Part shown: positions 1 to 7,948 of the stretch, in pieces
Position numbering within the stretch: the first letter of the stretch is position 1
Layout of the letters: every line of letters starts with the position of its first letter
Source of the DNA: Aquipluma nitroreducens
Lineage (GTDB): Bacteria > Bacteroidota > Bacteroidia > Bacteroidales > Prolixibacteraceae
Assembly: GCF_009689585.1 (NCBI RefSeq)
Contig: NZ_AP018694.1
Span: forward strand, 310,001 to 374,000
Reading direction: 5' to 3'
Length of the DNA stretch: 64,000 nt
Notes under the pieces: model-generated
Databases searched by the model: none
Told to the model about the DNA's origin: nothing
What the model saw: only the letters and a program-made list of their open reading frames with translations
Made by a program: the position numbers and the translations under genes

Positions 1-971
1 TTCGCAGTCTCTACACCGAAATGATGCCGTTATGCAGCAACATGACCGGTATAGCCAAAGGCATTGCCGGGCTTGGCGCCCTGTTTTATGTGGCTTCACG
101 TGTATGGCAAGCTTTATCCCGTGCTGAACCCATTGATGTGTACCCGATGTTGCGGCCTTTTGCCATCGGACTTTGCATCCTGCTTTTTCCAACGTTTGTT
201 TTGGGGACAATTAATGCAGTGTTGTCGCCAGTGGTAAAAGGAACGCACCAGATGCTGGAATCACAGACGTTCGACATGAACCAATACCGGCAGCAAAAGG
301 ATCAACTCGAATATGAAGCCATGATGCGAAACCCGGAAACTGCTTACTTAGTTTCGAACCAGGAGTTTGACCGTCAGTTGGAAGAATTGGGTTGGTCTCC
401 GAGTGATTTGACCACCATGACCGGAATGTATGTGGAACGGAGTATGTATGATCTGAAAAAGTCTATTCGTGACTGGTTTCGTGAACTGTTGGAATTACTT
501 TTTCAGGCAGCGGCTCTGGTAATTGACACCTTACGGACATTCTTTTTGATCGTTTTGTCTATCCTGGGGCCTATTGCTTTTGCCATTTCGGTATATGACG
601 GGTTCCAGTCAACCATGACACAGTGGATCACACGCTATATCAGCGTGTATCTGTGGCTGCCGGTGTCGGATGTTTTTAGTTCGATACTGGCTAAGATACA
701 GGTTTTGATGCTCCAAAATGACATTACAGAACTTCATAACAACCCTGATTATTCAATTGATGCTTCCAACTCAGTGTATATCATTTTCATGATTATTGGG
801 ATCATCGGATACTTTACCATACCAACTGTTGCCAACTGGATTATTCAGGCCGGGGGAATGGGTAGCTTCGGACGTAATGTCAACTCAACCGCTAGCAAAG
901 GTAGCTCAGTTGTCAGCGGTGCTGCAGGTGCAGCAACCGGAAACATTACTGGCAGATTAATGGGAAAATAA
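1..971 (+). CDS. traJ: Conjugative transposon protein TraJ (5' end outside window)
   Basis: Inner-membrane component of the Bacteroidetes conjugation (type IV-like) machinery. The reading frame is open from base 3 (codons for R-S-L-Y-T-E precede the ATG at 21), so the ATG at 21 is internal and the true start lies upstream of the window. Visible hallmarks are the AEPIDVYP segment followed by hydrophobic helices, a second hydrophobic block near the middle (FLIVLSILGPIAF), and a Gly/Ala/Ser-rich tail, all as in TraJ of CTnDOT-type elements. It is followed 12 bp later by traK in the same direction, the standard order. The family assignment is by recognition of the sequence pattern; the transport role is family knowledge. 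Confidence 0.93.
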   Translation, partial: RSLYTEMMPLCSNMTGIAKGIAGLGALFYVASRVWQALSRAEPIDVYPMLRPFAIGLCILLFPTFVLGTINAVLSPVVKGTHQMLESQTFDMNQYRQQKDQLEYEAMMRNPETAYLVSNQEFDRQLEELGWSPSDLTTMTGMYVERSMYDLKKSIRDWFRELLELLFQAAALVIDTLRTFFLIVLSILGPIAFAISVYDGFQSTMTQWITRYISVYLWLPVSDVFSSILAKIQVLMLQNDITELHNNPDYSIDASNSVYIIFMIIGIIGYFTIPTVANWIIQAGGMGSFGRNVNSTASKGSSVVSGAAGAATGNITGRLMGK

Positions 972-983
972 AAATATCGAAAA

Positions 984-1607
984 ATGGAATTTAAATCATT
1001 AAAAAATATCGAATCTTCATTCCGACAGATACGGTTCTTCGCTATGGTATTTGTCATCCTTTGTGCGATAATTGTATGTTATGCACTCTGGTATTCGTAT
1101 AGTTTTGCTGAAGCGCAGCGGCAGAAAATCTATGTGTTGGACGGTGGCAAATCTTTGCTGCTTGCCCTTTCCCAGGATTTATCCCAAAACCGTCCGGTAG
1201 AAGCGCGTGACCATGTAAAGCGGTTCCATGAACTGTTTTTTACCCTATCTCCAGACAAGGATGCCATCGAGAGCAATATCCAGCGGGCATTGTTCCTGGT
1301 AGATAAAAGTGCTTTTGCCTATTACAAAGACCTGACAGAAAAAGGGTATTACAACCGGATCATCTCAGGGAATATCAACCAGACCATTGCAGTGGACAGC
1401 GTGGTATGCAACTTCGATCATTATCCTTACCAAGTGGCTGCTTACGCCCGGCAAATGATCATACGGGAGAGTAATATCACTGAACGAAGCCTGGTCTCCC
1501 GGTGCATCCTTATTAATTCAGTTCGCTCAGATAACAACCCGCACGGGTTTATCATGGAAAACTTTGAGGTTGTCGAAAACCGGGACCTTCGGATTACTGA
1601 CCGTTAA
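984..1607 (+). CDS. traK: Conjugative transposon protein TraK
   Basis: Envelope protein of the conjugation apparatus, 207 residues, the usual TraK length. It has one N-terminal membrane helix (about residues 19-40) followed by a periplasmic domain. The run YVLDGGKSLLLALSQDLS and the segment GYYNRIISGNINQT are strongly conserved TraK signatures. It sits between traJ (12 bp upstream) and traL (17 bp downstream), as in CTnDOT-family elements, and is probably translated from a common tra mRNA. Confidence 0.94.
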   Translation: MEFKSLKNIESSFRQIRFFAMVFVILCAIIVCYALWYSYSFAEAQRQKIYVLDGGKSLLLALSQDLSQNRPVEARDHVKRFHELFFTLSPDKDAIESNIQRALFLVDKSAFAYYKDLTEKGYYNRIISGNINQTIAVDSVVCNFDHYPYQVAAYARQMIIRESNITERSLVSRCILINSVRSDNNPHGFIMENFEVVENRDLRITDR

Positions 1608-1623
1608 TTCCAAAACCGAATCC

Positions 1624-1914
1624 ATGAAAAAGTTTAAACAACTTGCCAGCGGCCTGATAGAACAGGTTCGTTTCCGTTTGCAGAAAGGGTGCAACAATCT
1701 CTCACCTCAAAAACGAATGATCACGATTTTGTGTTTGTGTTCCACTTTTGGAATTGTCTCATTTTACATGACAGCCAGCTCTTTTTACACCATTTGGAGG
1801 AATGATCAGCAGACAAACAAAATCCATCAGGTAATTAAAGAATCCGGCTCACACCACTTAGAAGTTACTACTGACAGCATTATAAAACCATCAAAACATT
1901 TGGAATATGAATGA
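1624..1914 (+). CDS. traL: Conjugative transposon protein TraL (small membrane protein)
   Basis: A 96-residue protein beginning with MKKFKQLASG. The open frame extends upstream to an ATG at 1564, but that would overlap traK by 44 bp. The ATG at 1624 gives the normal TraL size, so I chose it. One membrane segment lies around residues 35-53 (MITILCLCSTFGIVSFYM). The stop overlaps the traM start by 8 bp (1907-1914), which suggests translational coupling. TraL/DUF3989 proteins are small and poorly conserved, so position between traK and traM carries much of the assignment. Confidence 0.85.
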   Translation: MKKFKQLASGLIEQVRFRLQKGCNNLSPQKRMITILCLCSTFGIVSFYMTASSFYTIWRNDQQTNKIHQVIKESGSHHLEVTTDSIIKPSKHLEYE

Positions 1915-3238
1915 AAATCAAATTACCGAAGAGAAACAGGCACTTTCTTCAGCGCAGAAACAAACGATGAAAAAGTATGCCGTCTTTGCTTTAATGTTTG
2001 TTGTATTTACTGCATGTATATGGCTGATTTTTGCACCATCAGCAGATAAGAAAACAAAAACTGAAGCAAGTCAGGGTTTGAACACCAATCTTCCGGCACC
2101 CAAAGCGCAAACTATTATTGGCGACAAGAAAGCCGCTTATGAGGATGAACAGTTGAAAGAAAAGCGAACCGAAAAAATGCGCTCTTTACAGGATTTTGCA
2201 ACTATCCTGGGAAAAGAAAAGGGTAATCAGGAAAGTGTTTTGTCGCTGACAGACAATAAGCAAAAGACGTTTCAGAAAACAACGTCAAATCACATTACTC
2301 CAAAAACCGGTTCCAGAACCGAATCTTCCATTCAAAAATCAGTAACTGCATATCGAGACATCAACCGGACTTTGGGATCGTTTTACGAAAGCCCCAAAGA
2401 AGACCCGGAAAAAGAACGATTGGCTAAAGAACTGGAAGAACTCAAAGTAAAGCTGGCTGAAAAAGAAAACAGAAAAAGCAATGTGGATGAACAAATGGCG
2501 GTTATGGAAAAATCCTACCAGATGGCAGCTAAATATATTCCGCAGATGCAAGGCCAAACGTCGCTTCAATCAACAGTCGAACAGCCTTCAAAAGCGACAA
2601 CTAAACCCAATATTATGCCGGTTAGCCAGGTTAGTGAGCGCATTGTTTCAAGTCTTCAGCAGGATGCTGGAATTAGCCAAGTTCATGCCGAATCAAAAGT
2701 GCCTATTCAGGAAACTAATAACGGATTTTATACTGTTTCGGATGAAAAGCTCAAATCGGATTTAAAGAATACGATTGCGGCATGTGTCCACAACGATCAG
2801 ACTATTGTTGACGGGCAAAGTGTACGTCTGCGGCTAACAGAACAATTACAGGTCGGGAATTCCATTGTTCCTTCAAATGCCATTATCTCAGGTACTGCCC
2901 GGATTCAAGGAGAACGGATGGGTATTACTGTTAATTCATTGGAATATGATGGGCTGATTTTGCCTGTTGAACTGACTGTTTATGATACCGATGGGCAGCG
3001 AGGAATTTATATTCCGAATACAGGCACAGTTAATGCAGCCAAAGAAATCGTTGCCAATATGGGAACAAGCGCCGGAACAAGCATCAGCCTGACAAGCAAT
3101 GCCAGCCAGCAACTGATTGCCGATCTTGGCCGAAGCGCCATCCAGGGAACTTCTCAATATATGGCCAAAAAGCTACGCGAGGTAAAAGTCAATTTAAAAG
3201 CCGGGTACAAAGTACTCCTGTTGCCCGGGAATAAATAA
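1907..3238 (+). CDS. traM: Conjugative transposon protein TraM
   Basis: 443 residues: a short cytoplasmic N-terminus, one membrane helix (about residues 24-45), a charged coiled-coil-prone region with KELEELKVKLAEKE near residues 170-190, and a C-terminal beta-rich domain from about residue 280 that matches the TraM C-terminal family (key strings RLRLTE, ISGTARI, ANMGTSAG). Family knowledge places it in the periplasm, partnering TraN like a VirB10-type scaffold. It overlaps traL and is followed by traN after 33 bp. Confidence 0.93.
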   Translation: MNENQITEEKQALSSAQKQTMKKYAVFALMFVVFTACIWLIFAPSADKKTKTEASQGLNTNLPAPKAQTIIGDKKAAYEDEQLKEKRTEKMRSLQDFATILGKEKGNQESVLSLTDNKQKTFQKTTSNHITPKTGSRTESSIQKSVTAYRDINRTLGSFYESPKEDPEKERLAKELEELKVKLAEKENRKSNVDEQMAVMEKSYQMAAKYIPQMQGQTSLQSTVEQPSKATTKPNIMPVSQVSERIVSSLQQDAGISQVHAESKVPIQETNNGFYTVSDEKLKSDLKNTIAACVHNDQTIVDGQSVRLRLTEQLQVGNSIVPSNAIISGTARIQGERMGITVNSLEYDGLILPVELTVYDTDGQRGIYIPNTGTVNAAKEIVANMGTSAGTSISLTSNASQQLIADLGRSAIQGTSQYMAKKLREVKVNLKAGYKVLLLPGNK

Positions 3239-3271
3239 ACATTCATCCACAAATCCATAAATTCAAATAAT

Positions 3272-4186
3272 ATGAAACAATTATTGCTGATAGCCGCTTT
3301 TGTGGCAGCTTCAACTTCGATAAAGGCACAAAACAATTTGTCCTCTGAAAATCAAAACAATGTGATCTCAAAAGAAATCTCCAATGACAGGATTATCCCA
3401 CCTTACAATCTGGAAGTGACATTTGATAAAACAGTTCACGTTATATTTCCGACTGCAGTAAAGTATATTGATTTAGGATCAGCTAACCTAATTGCCGGAA
3501 AAGCTGAAGCTGCCGAGAATGTGGTTCGGATTAAAGCAGCAGTTAATGGTTTTGAAAATGAAACCAATTTTTCGGTTATCACCGATGAAGGCAGTTTCTA
3601 CTCGTTCAATGTGAAATATGCCAATGAACCGCAAAAGCTCAATATCGAAATGAAAGACTTTATCCATGATGGGTCAACCGTTAACCGACCCAATAACTCG
3701 ATGGACATTTACCTCTCGGAACTTGCCAATGAATCTCCAAAAGTAGTTAACCTGGCAATGAAATCCATCTATAAAAAGAACAAAAAAGAGATCAAAAACA
3801 TTGAAAGTAAACGGTTTGGTATTCAATTCCTTTTGAAGGGAATTTTTATCCATAATGATATGTTATACTTTCATACAGAGATCAAAAACTTATCTAATGT
3901 TTCGTTTGATGTGAATTTTATCCGGTGGAAAATTGTCGATAAAAAGGTTGCCAAACGAACAGCCATCCAGGAAACGGTAATCGAACCTGTCCGGGCTTCC
4001 CATTTTGTAACTAAAATACAGGGTAGGTCTTCGGAACGGACTGTTTTTGTAATGAACAAGTTTACAATTCCGGATGACAAAAAGTTGGTTGTGGAGCTTT
4101 TTGAAAAGAACGGTGGACGGCATCAGCAGTTTGTTATTGGAAACGACGATATTATCCAAGCTGATGTAATTGCTAAAGTAAAATGA
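3272..4186 (+). CDS. traN: Conjugative transposon protein TraN (DUF4138)
   Basis: 304 residues with an N-terminal signal peptide (MKQLLLIAAFVAASTSIKA) and a beta-rich body. The phrase VIFPTAVKYIDLGSANLIAGK is the characteristic TraN start after the signal. It is predicted to form the outer-membrane-associated ring with TraM. It is the last plus-strand gene: the convergent metallophosphoesterase stops only 22 bp away, and the traO/traP/traQ genes that normally follow are absent. Confidence 0.93.
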   Translation: MKQLLLIAAFVAASTSIKAQNNLSSENQNNVISKEISNDRIIPPYNLEVTFDKTVHVIFPTAVKYIDLGSANLIAGKAEAAENVVRIKAAVNGFENETNFSVITDEGSFYSFNVKYANEPQKLNIEMKDFIHDGSTVNRPNNSMDIYLSELANESPKVVNLAMKSIYKKNKKEIKNIESKRFGIQFLLKGIFIHNDMLYFHTEIKNLSNVSFDVNFIRWKIVDKKVAKRTAIQETVIEPVRASHFVTKIQGRSSERTVFVMNKFTIPDDKKLVVELFEKNGGRHQQFVIGNDDIIQADVIAKVK

Positions 4187-4208
4187 TTGCCTCTTTAGCA
4201 ATTGTCGT

Positions 4209-4973
4209 TTACCTCACCTCTATTGTCTTCTGTGAATCAAATGTGTGGTGTTCATTATGGAAAACATAGCCTAACTGATTACTAACACATTTGGTTCGCC
4301 CGATCACCTTGTTTACATTCCGATGCGAATGCCCGTATATCCAATATTCCACGGGACTGTTTTCGATGTATTGTTCCAATTCAACTGTAAAGGCCCCATT
4401 TATTTTGCTCCCTGCATAATCAGGCGAACTTAATTGAAATGAAGGAACATGATGGGTGACAACAATGATGTGTTCTGCCACACTTTTAGATACTTCTTCC
4501 TGAAGGAAATGAAAACATTTGTCGTGTTCACGATTGAAATCATCCCATGTCAATGTTTCTTCGTTATACAAAATCCGGTGAAAATCACTCACTCCCTGTT
4601 CGGTTAAATACGCTTCCTCCAAGGGGATTTTTGCCCATAAAGTCGAAACAATAAAATCGATATTTTCGATCTGAACAACCGCATTATAATAACATTTCAC
4701 ATTATCTCTTATGGCACAGACCAAACCATGAGGTATTTTGGCTAAATCGTAATACTTGTATAGTTCATGATTCCCTACTCCTACGATTACTTGTTGGTAA
4801 TTATCTGAAGCCCAATTCCAAAACGGATGCTTGCTGTAATTGTCGTCGTTCAAATAACCAATGTCGCCCGCAAGGATCAGTATATCACCTAACGGGTTCA
4901 ATGGATTTTGTTTCAGATAACTGGAATTAGCTGAAAATTCCAAATGTAAGTCCGATGCGTATTGAATCCTCAT
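4209..4973 (-). CDS. Calcineurin-like metallophosphoesterase
   Basis: 254 residues with the complete motif set of the calcineurin-like phosphoesterase fold: D8-x-H10 at the N-terminus, GD at 36-37, GNHE at 67-70, VTHH in the second half and GHSH near residue 215. All residues needed for a dinuclear metal centre are present, so it should hydrolyse a phosphomonoester or phosphodiester; the substrate is unknown. Its start lies 2 bp after the stop of the nucleotidyltransferase gene, so it is almost certainly co-transcribed with the AbiE-like pair. This suggests a role tied to nucleotidylation or RNA ends, but that is inference. It has no signal peptide and should be cytoplasmic. Confidence 0.9.
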   Translation of the reverse strand: MRIQYASDLHLEFSANSSYLKQNPLNPLGDILILAGDIGYLNDDNYSKHPFWNWASDNYQQVIVGVGNHELYKYYDLAKIPHGLVCAIRDNVKCYYNAVVQIENIDFIVSTLWAKIPLEEAYLTEQGVSDFHRILYNEETLTWDDFNREHDKCFHFLQEEVSKSVAEHIIVVTHHVPSFQLSSPDYAGSKINGAFTVELEQYIENSPVEYWIYGHSHRNVNKVIGRTKCVSNQLGYVFHNEHHTFDSQKTIEVR

Positions 4974-4975
4974 GA

Positions 4976-5755
4976 CTATTCTATTGCAAATATTTCTTTC
5001 ATAATGCCGATGAACCCCCGGATATCAGCGTCAGTCCTTTGCAAACTGTCCTGCAAAGACTGATTAGGTAGGGATTGCTCTATCGCGACAATAAAATTTT
5101 CAAGGCACGCTTTAATCGTTGGGGATAGTTCAACAGTTGTAAACGGATCAATGCGCATGGCTAATAATTTGAAAACATCGTCCCGATGCTTTTTGATATC
5201 GCCGCTTCGAACTGCTGGATTGGTTTTCTTTTCTTCTGTTAGGTTCAAAAACGCTATTGCTTTCAAACAAAGAAGCGATAATGGATTAGCTAACCGAATA
5301 CCTTCGCTTACAATACTGTTTTCAATGGTATGATAGTAATACTCTTCATCCAGCAAGATGGCCGAAAGACTTGGGACCTCGTCTCCAATAGGTATCGGGG
5401 TTAAGTAAAATCCATTCGGTTCTGTCAATATATCAGGATACTTTGACAATAATTCTATTTGTACCGGAAAACCCTCCAGTGGATCAATAAACCGGAACAG
5501 TTCTGTTACCGGCTCTTTATCTCCCCGTTTCCGTTGACGGGTTTGGTATTCACCAGCTACAATAAAATCCCAAAAGCGTTGTCCAAAGTCAGGGGTCATC
5601 TTTTCGATTATCAGAATCATGTCGATATCGTCAGTTGCCCGGGGGCGCATCCCTGTGTCACGCAATGCAATATCACAGGCTGTGCCCCCAATAATCACGT
5701 AATGATCTTCAAACCCGGCGAAGTATTCTTTAAATTTCTCTAATCCTTTTACCAT
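4976..5755 (-). CDS. AbiEii-like nucleotidyltransferase, putative toxin
   Basis: 259 residues. The N-terminal GGTA (23-26) followed by TDDID (41-45) is the metal and nucleotide-binding signature of the pol-beta/DUF1814-type nucleotidyltransferases that include the AbiEii toxin. AbiEii-family enzymes transfer nucleotides to RNA targets such as tRNA in type IV toxin-antitoxin systems. The start overlaps the upstream winged-helix gene by 7 bp (5749-5755), the tight coupling typical of antitoxin-toxin pairs. Downstream, the phosphoesterase follows after 2 bp. A housekeeping or resistance nucleotidyltransferase is an alternative, but the partner gene argues for the AbiE reading. Confidence 0.72.
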   Translation of the reverse strand: MVKGLEKFKEYFAGFEDHYVIIGGTACDIALRDTGMRPRATDDIDMILIIEKMTPDFGQRFWDFIVAGEYQTRQRKRGDKEPVTELFRFIDPLEGFPVQIELLSKYPDILTEPNGFYLTPIPIGDEVPSLSAILLDEEYYYHTIENSIVSEGIRLANPLSLLCLKAIAFLNLTEEKKTNPAVRSGDIKKHRDDVFKLLAMRIDPFTTVELSPTIKACLENFIVAIEQSLPNQSLQDSLQRTDADIRGFIGIMKEIFAIE

Positions 5756-6693
5756 TTCATTTCTTCTATCATAATTTCTAACTCTTTTTCAATCCGAGAG
5801 TCCGGATCATCTTTCATCGACAGAAACAACGAGAGCTTATCAACTATTTTGTTGTCTGGATGAGAAGGCATAAAAGTAGGGTAATTCCATACTTCGATTT
5901 TATATATCCCTTCTATTCCGTTGTATTGACCACCCTCAGTGGAAAAGTATTTTTCCCATATAGCCCAGGTTCCGTACTGTTCGGGATTTAGGTGTGTGTA
6001 TTGAGACAATGCATTTACCCCGCTAATACTGAAATTACCTACTGGCATAAAATCACAGTAAACAACTTTTTTAACAGGCGATGACAAATATTTCTGTGAC
6101 TTTTTCCATAATTCCTTTCTGGATTCTTCGAATCGAATGTATTTGGTTCTTGTGTGATCGGTTATTGAATAACACAATTTACAATCTTCAAGGTTTGAAA
6201 CCGCACGTGCCATTGCCACATAATTGTACAGTGTTGTTCGCTCCAATTCTTTGATTGTAAATTCTTTCTTTTCTGATAAAAGATAATACAACAAGATATA
6301 TTGCGCGGCAGGAATCAATTTTGTTGCTTTTTTCACTTTCCTTGCCCGGGTATTTACGATCAAAGATGGTAAGAAGGCGTATTTATCCGAAACTATAAAA
6401 TATACTCCCTGATCTATCAAACGCTCCCGTTCGTAGTAAGCCGGTGAATCCAACAAAACAGCAACAGGCATACCAACAACTGTTTCTATTTGTTGGGTAA
6501 TTCTTTTGTATTGTGAGGGAGTGATGGATTCATCTTTATTCTTTGCCTGAATGACACATAGGTCTTGGTCTTTGAAATTTGCAGTATAATAAAGGAATCG
6601 CAAAATCATATCAGCATTTAGGCCTTTCTGCTTACTTCGTTCTATCGGAACCAATTCCGCAGATACACCAATTATGGATATTATATCATTCAT
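5749..6693 (-). CDS. AbiEi-like winged-helix protein, putative antitoxin and autorepressor
   Basis: 314 residues from the ATG at 6693. The frame extends to a TTG at 6777, but that extension runs through a promoter and a perfect inverted repeat (6715-6752), so I prefer the ATG. A middle segment (IPAAQYILLYYLLSEKKEFTIKELERTT) looks like a MarR-type winged helix. The later string ISGVNALSQYTHL resembles the phrase seen in AbiEi-type antitoxins. The N-terminal part has a nuclease-fold-like QAKNK but no full motif. It overlaps the nucleotidyltransferase by 7 bp. I infer antitoxin plus transcriptional autoregulator. Similarity is by pattern only, so a plain regulator remains possible. Confidence 0.62.
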   Translation of the reverse strand: MNDIISIIGVSAELVPIERSKQKGLNADMILRFLYYTANFKDQDLCVIQAKNKDESITPSQYKRITQQIETVVGMPVAVLLDSPAYYERERLIDQGVYFIVSDKYAFLPSLIVNTRARKVKKATKLIPAAQYILLYYLLSEKKEFTIKELERTTLYNYVAMARAVSNLEDCKLCYSITDHTRTKYIRFEESRKELWKKSQKYLSSPVKKVVYCDFMPVGNFSISGVNALSQYTHLNPEQYGTWAIWEKYFSTEGGQYNGIEGIYKIEVWNYPTFMPSHPDNKIVDKLSLFLSMKDDPDSRIEKELEIMIEEMKW

Positions 6694-6714
6694 TGTGAGT
6701 GTATTTTCAAGATG

Positions 6715-6752
6715 TATTGCACTATTATCACTGCATTGATAATAGTGCAATA
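6715..6752. promoter_or_regulatory. 16-bp perfect inverted repeat, candidate operator of the AbiE-like operon
   Basis: TATTGCACTATTATCA (6715-6730) is followed, after a 6-nt spacer, by its exact reverse complement (6737-6752). It overlaps the predicted -7 box of the minus-strand promoter and lies 22-59 bp upstream of the ATG at 6693. AbiEi antitoxins are known to bind inverted repeats in their own promoters, so this is a good candidate autorepression site. Confidence 0.7.
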
Positions 6753-6778
6753 TTAGAGATAATAGTTCAGTTTTCAAA
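6748..6778 (-). promoter_or_regulatory. Bacteroidetes-type promoter of the AbiE-like operon
   Basis: On the minus strand TTTG (6775-6778) is followed after exactly 19 nt by TAATATTG (6748-6755). This matches the Bacteroidetes sigma-ABfr pattern TTTG-N19-21-TAnnTTTG with one mismatch. Predicted transcription start is near 6741, giving a leader of about 48 nt to the ATG at 6693. Confidence 0.6.
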
Positions 6779-6964
6779 CAGTTTCATTATTTTTTATACT
6801 TCTTCCTCACTACAGACTTTTGAGAAAAGGATCAGACTGTAAAACTGTCTTCAGGTCATATTAAGCAACCATTCATCTGGCTGCCGCGGCATTCTTCTAA
6901 TGATTGTGCAACAGAAGAAACCTATTTCTGTCAGTATGGAGGTAATCTTATTGATTCCATGATT

Positions 6965-7183
6965 CTACTTGTTTGATATTTCTTTTATTGACCTGATTTG
7001 CTTTTCAGGGTGCACTGGGAAATCCCAATCAATATCTTCACCAGGCAGCGAAGAATGAATGTCGCCGCCCATAACCAATCCGCAATGCGTTTGTACAAAT
7101 TCTTCGGCTTGTTGCCCGTTGAGTGCTTTTACCTTGAAAATGCCATTAAAAACAAAGCGTGTTTTTACTTCGAACTCTTTCAT
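6965..7183 (-). CDS. Small conserved-type hypothetical protein of the conjugative element
   Basis: 72 residues, beginning MKEFEVKTRFVFNGIFKV. Soluble, acidic in the middle (PGEDIDWDF), no signal peptide or known domain. The alternation of strand-like and helix-like segments (VKALNGQQAEEFVQTHC) reads like a genuine small folded protein, not a shadow frame. It lies 10 bp downstream of the small membrane protein gene and is probably co-transcribed with it. I do not recognise the family. Confidence 0.6.
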   Translation of the reverse strand: MKEFEVKTRFVFNGIFKVKALNGQQAEEFVQTHCGLVMGGDIHSSLPGEDIDWDFPVHPEKQIRSIKEISNK

Positions 7184-7193
7184 ATTTTTTGTT

Positions 7194-7463
7194 TTATAAG
7201 ATGATTAAACCTAAAATCAACAGCAACAGGATGATGTAAACAATAGTGACCATCAACCTGAACGTCAAACTGACTAATAATCGGATAAGCAAGAAAAATA
7301 CAGTAGCAACAAGGAATATGCCTGCACCGCTATTCACTACAGTCCAAATTAATGCCAGGAGCAATCCAATTAGCATTAGCCATTTTGCGCCAACCCAAGC
7401 TATATGCAGTTTCGAGAAGCGAGTGAGTTTTTCTTTCGTTATATGTTTGCTGTTTTTCATCAT
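7194..7463 (-). CDS. Small membrane protein
   Basis: 89 residues from the ATG at 7463 (MMKNSKHITKEK). The open frame continues far upstream to 7946, but that extension is Arg/Cys/Phe-rich, overlaps a large inverted repeat and does not look like protein, so I rejected it. The protein has a charged amphipathic N-terminus followed by about three hydrophobic segments (about residues 29-45, 48-66 and 68-89) and ends in a run of Leu/Ile. Function unknown. It is followed after 10 bp by the 72-residue gene. Confidence 0.58.
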   Translation of the reverse strand: MMKNSKHITKEKLTRFSKLHIAWVGAKWLMLIGLLLALIWTVVNSGAGIFLVATVFFLLIRLLVSLTFRLMVTIVYIILLLLILGLIIL

Positions 7464-7948
7464 GTTGACTTTTTTTATATGTGTAGTCGGCCGGGGCGGG
7501 GATTTTGTTTCATCGGCAATTAAGGATGCAGGGTTTAGGGTTGTCAGGTTTTTTGCGAACAAATACGCTCGCCCGTAGGGGAAAGAGGAAGATTTTTTGC
7601 AAAACCGAAGGCATGAACCTGACTGCCCGTGAAAACCCGCAAGCACCTTTGCCGCATGACAACAAATGCCGACATTGGCTGCAATACTTGCCAAAGGGAA
7701 GCATGCGAGTGGAAACAGAATGTATAAAAAGCGTGCTTTAACAGCACGCTGGAATCGTTCGCAAGTGTACGGCCAGGGTAAGTACTCTTGCTTTTTGTTT
7801 CTTTCGCCGAGACTTTCTTTGCGGTGAAAGTGACACCCCGAAACTTCACGCCAGGCGACAGCGTGGCGTGAAGTTTCGGTCGGTGGAACGAAAACGCAAA
7901 GAGTGTTGCAGGCGAACATTATAACCGACCTTTCAAAACACACCAACG
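7464..7948. other. Structured non-coding stretch within the conjugative element
   Basis: 485 bp with no convincing gene. It is richer in G+C than its surroundings and full of dyad symmetry: an imperfect 9-bp hairpin (7801-7809 with 7822-7830) and a perfect 16-bp inverted repeat (7838-7853 with 7864-7879). It could hold a non-coding RNA, a long leader, or a processing or transfer site. Its exact role cannot be read from sequence alone. Confidence 0.5.
7838..7879. repeat. 16-bp perfect inverted repeat with 10-nt loop
   Basis: CCGAAACTTCACGCCA (7838-7853) is followed by its exact reverse complement TGGCGTGAAGTTTCGG (7864-7879). The stem is GC-rich and very stable, but neither side carries a T-run, so a simple intrinsic terminator is not the best reading. 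It lies upstream of the small membrane gene and just downstream of the helix-turn-helix gene. Confidence 0.85.

Noticed and set aside
6693-6777. TTG at 6777 as the start of the winged-helix gene
   Set aside because: A promoter and a perfect inverted repeat occupy this stretch, and an ATG follows at 6693.
7464-7946. Long open frame upstream of the small membrane protein (would give 250 residues)
   Set aside because: The upstream part is Arg/Cys/Phe-rich, runs through the 16-bp inverted repeat and has competing open frames on both strands. The ATG at 7463 gives a sensible membrane protein.
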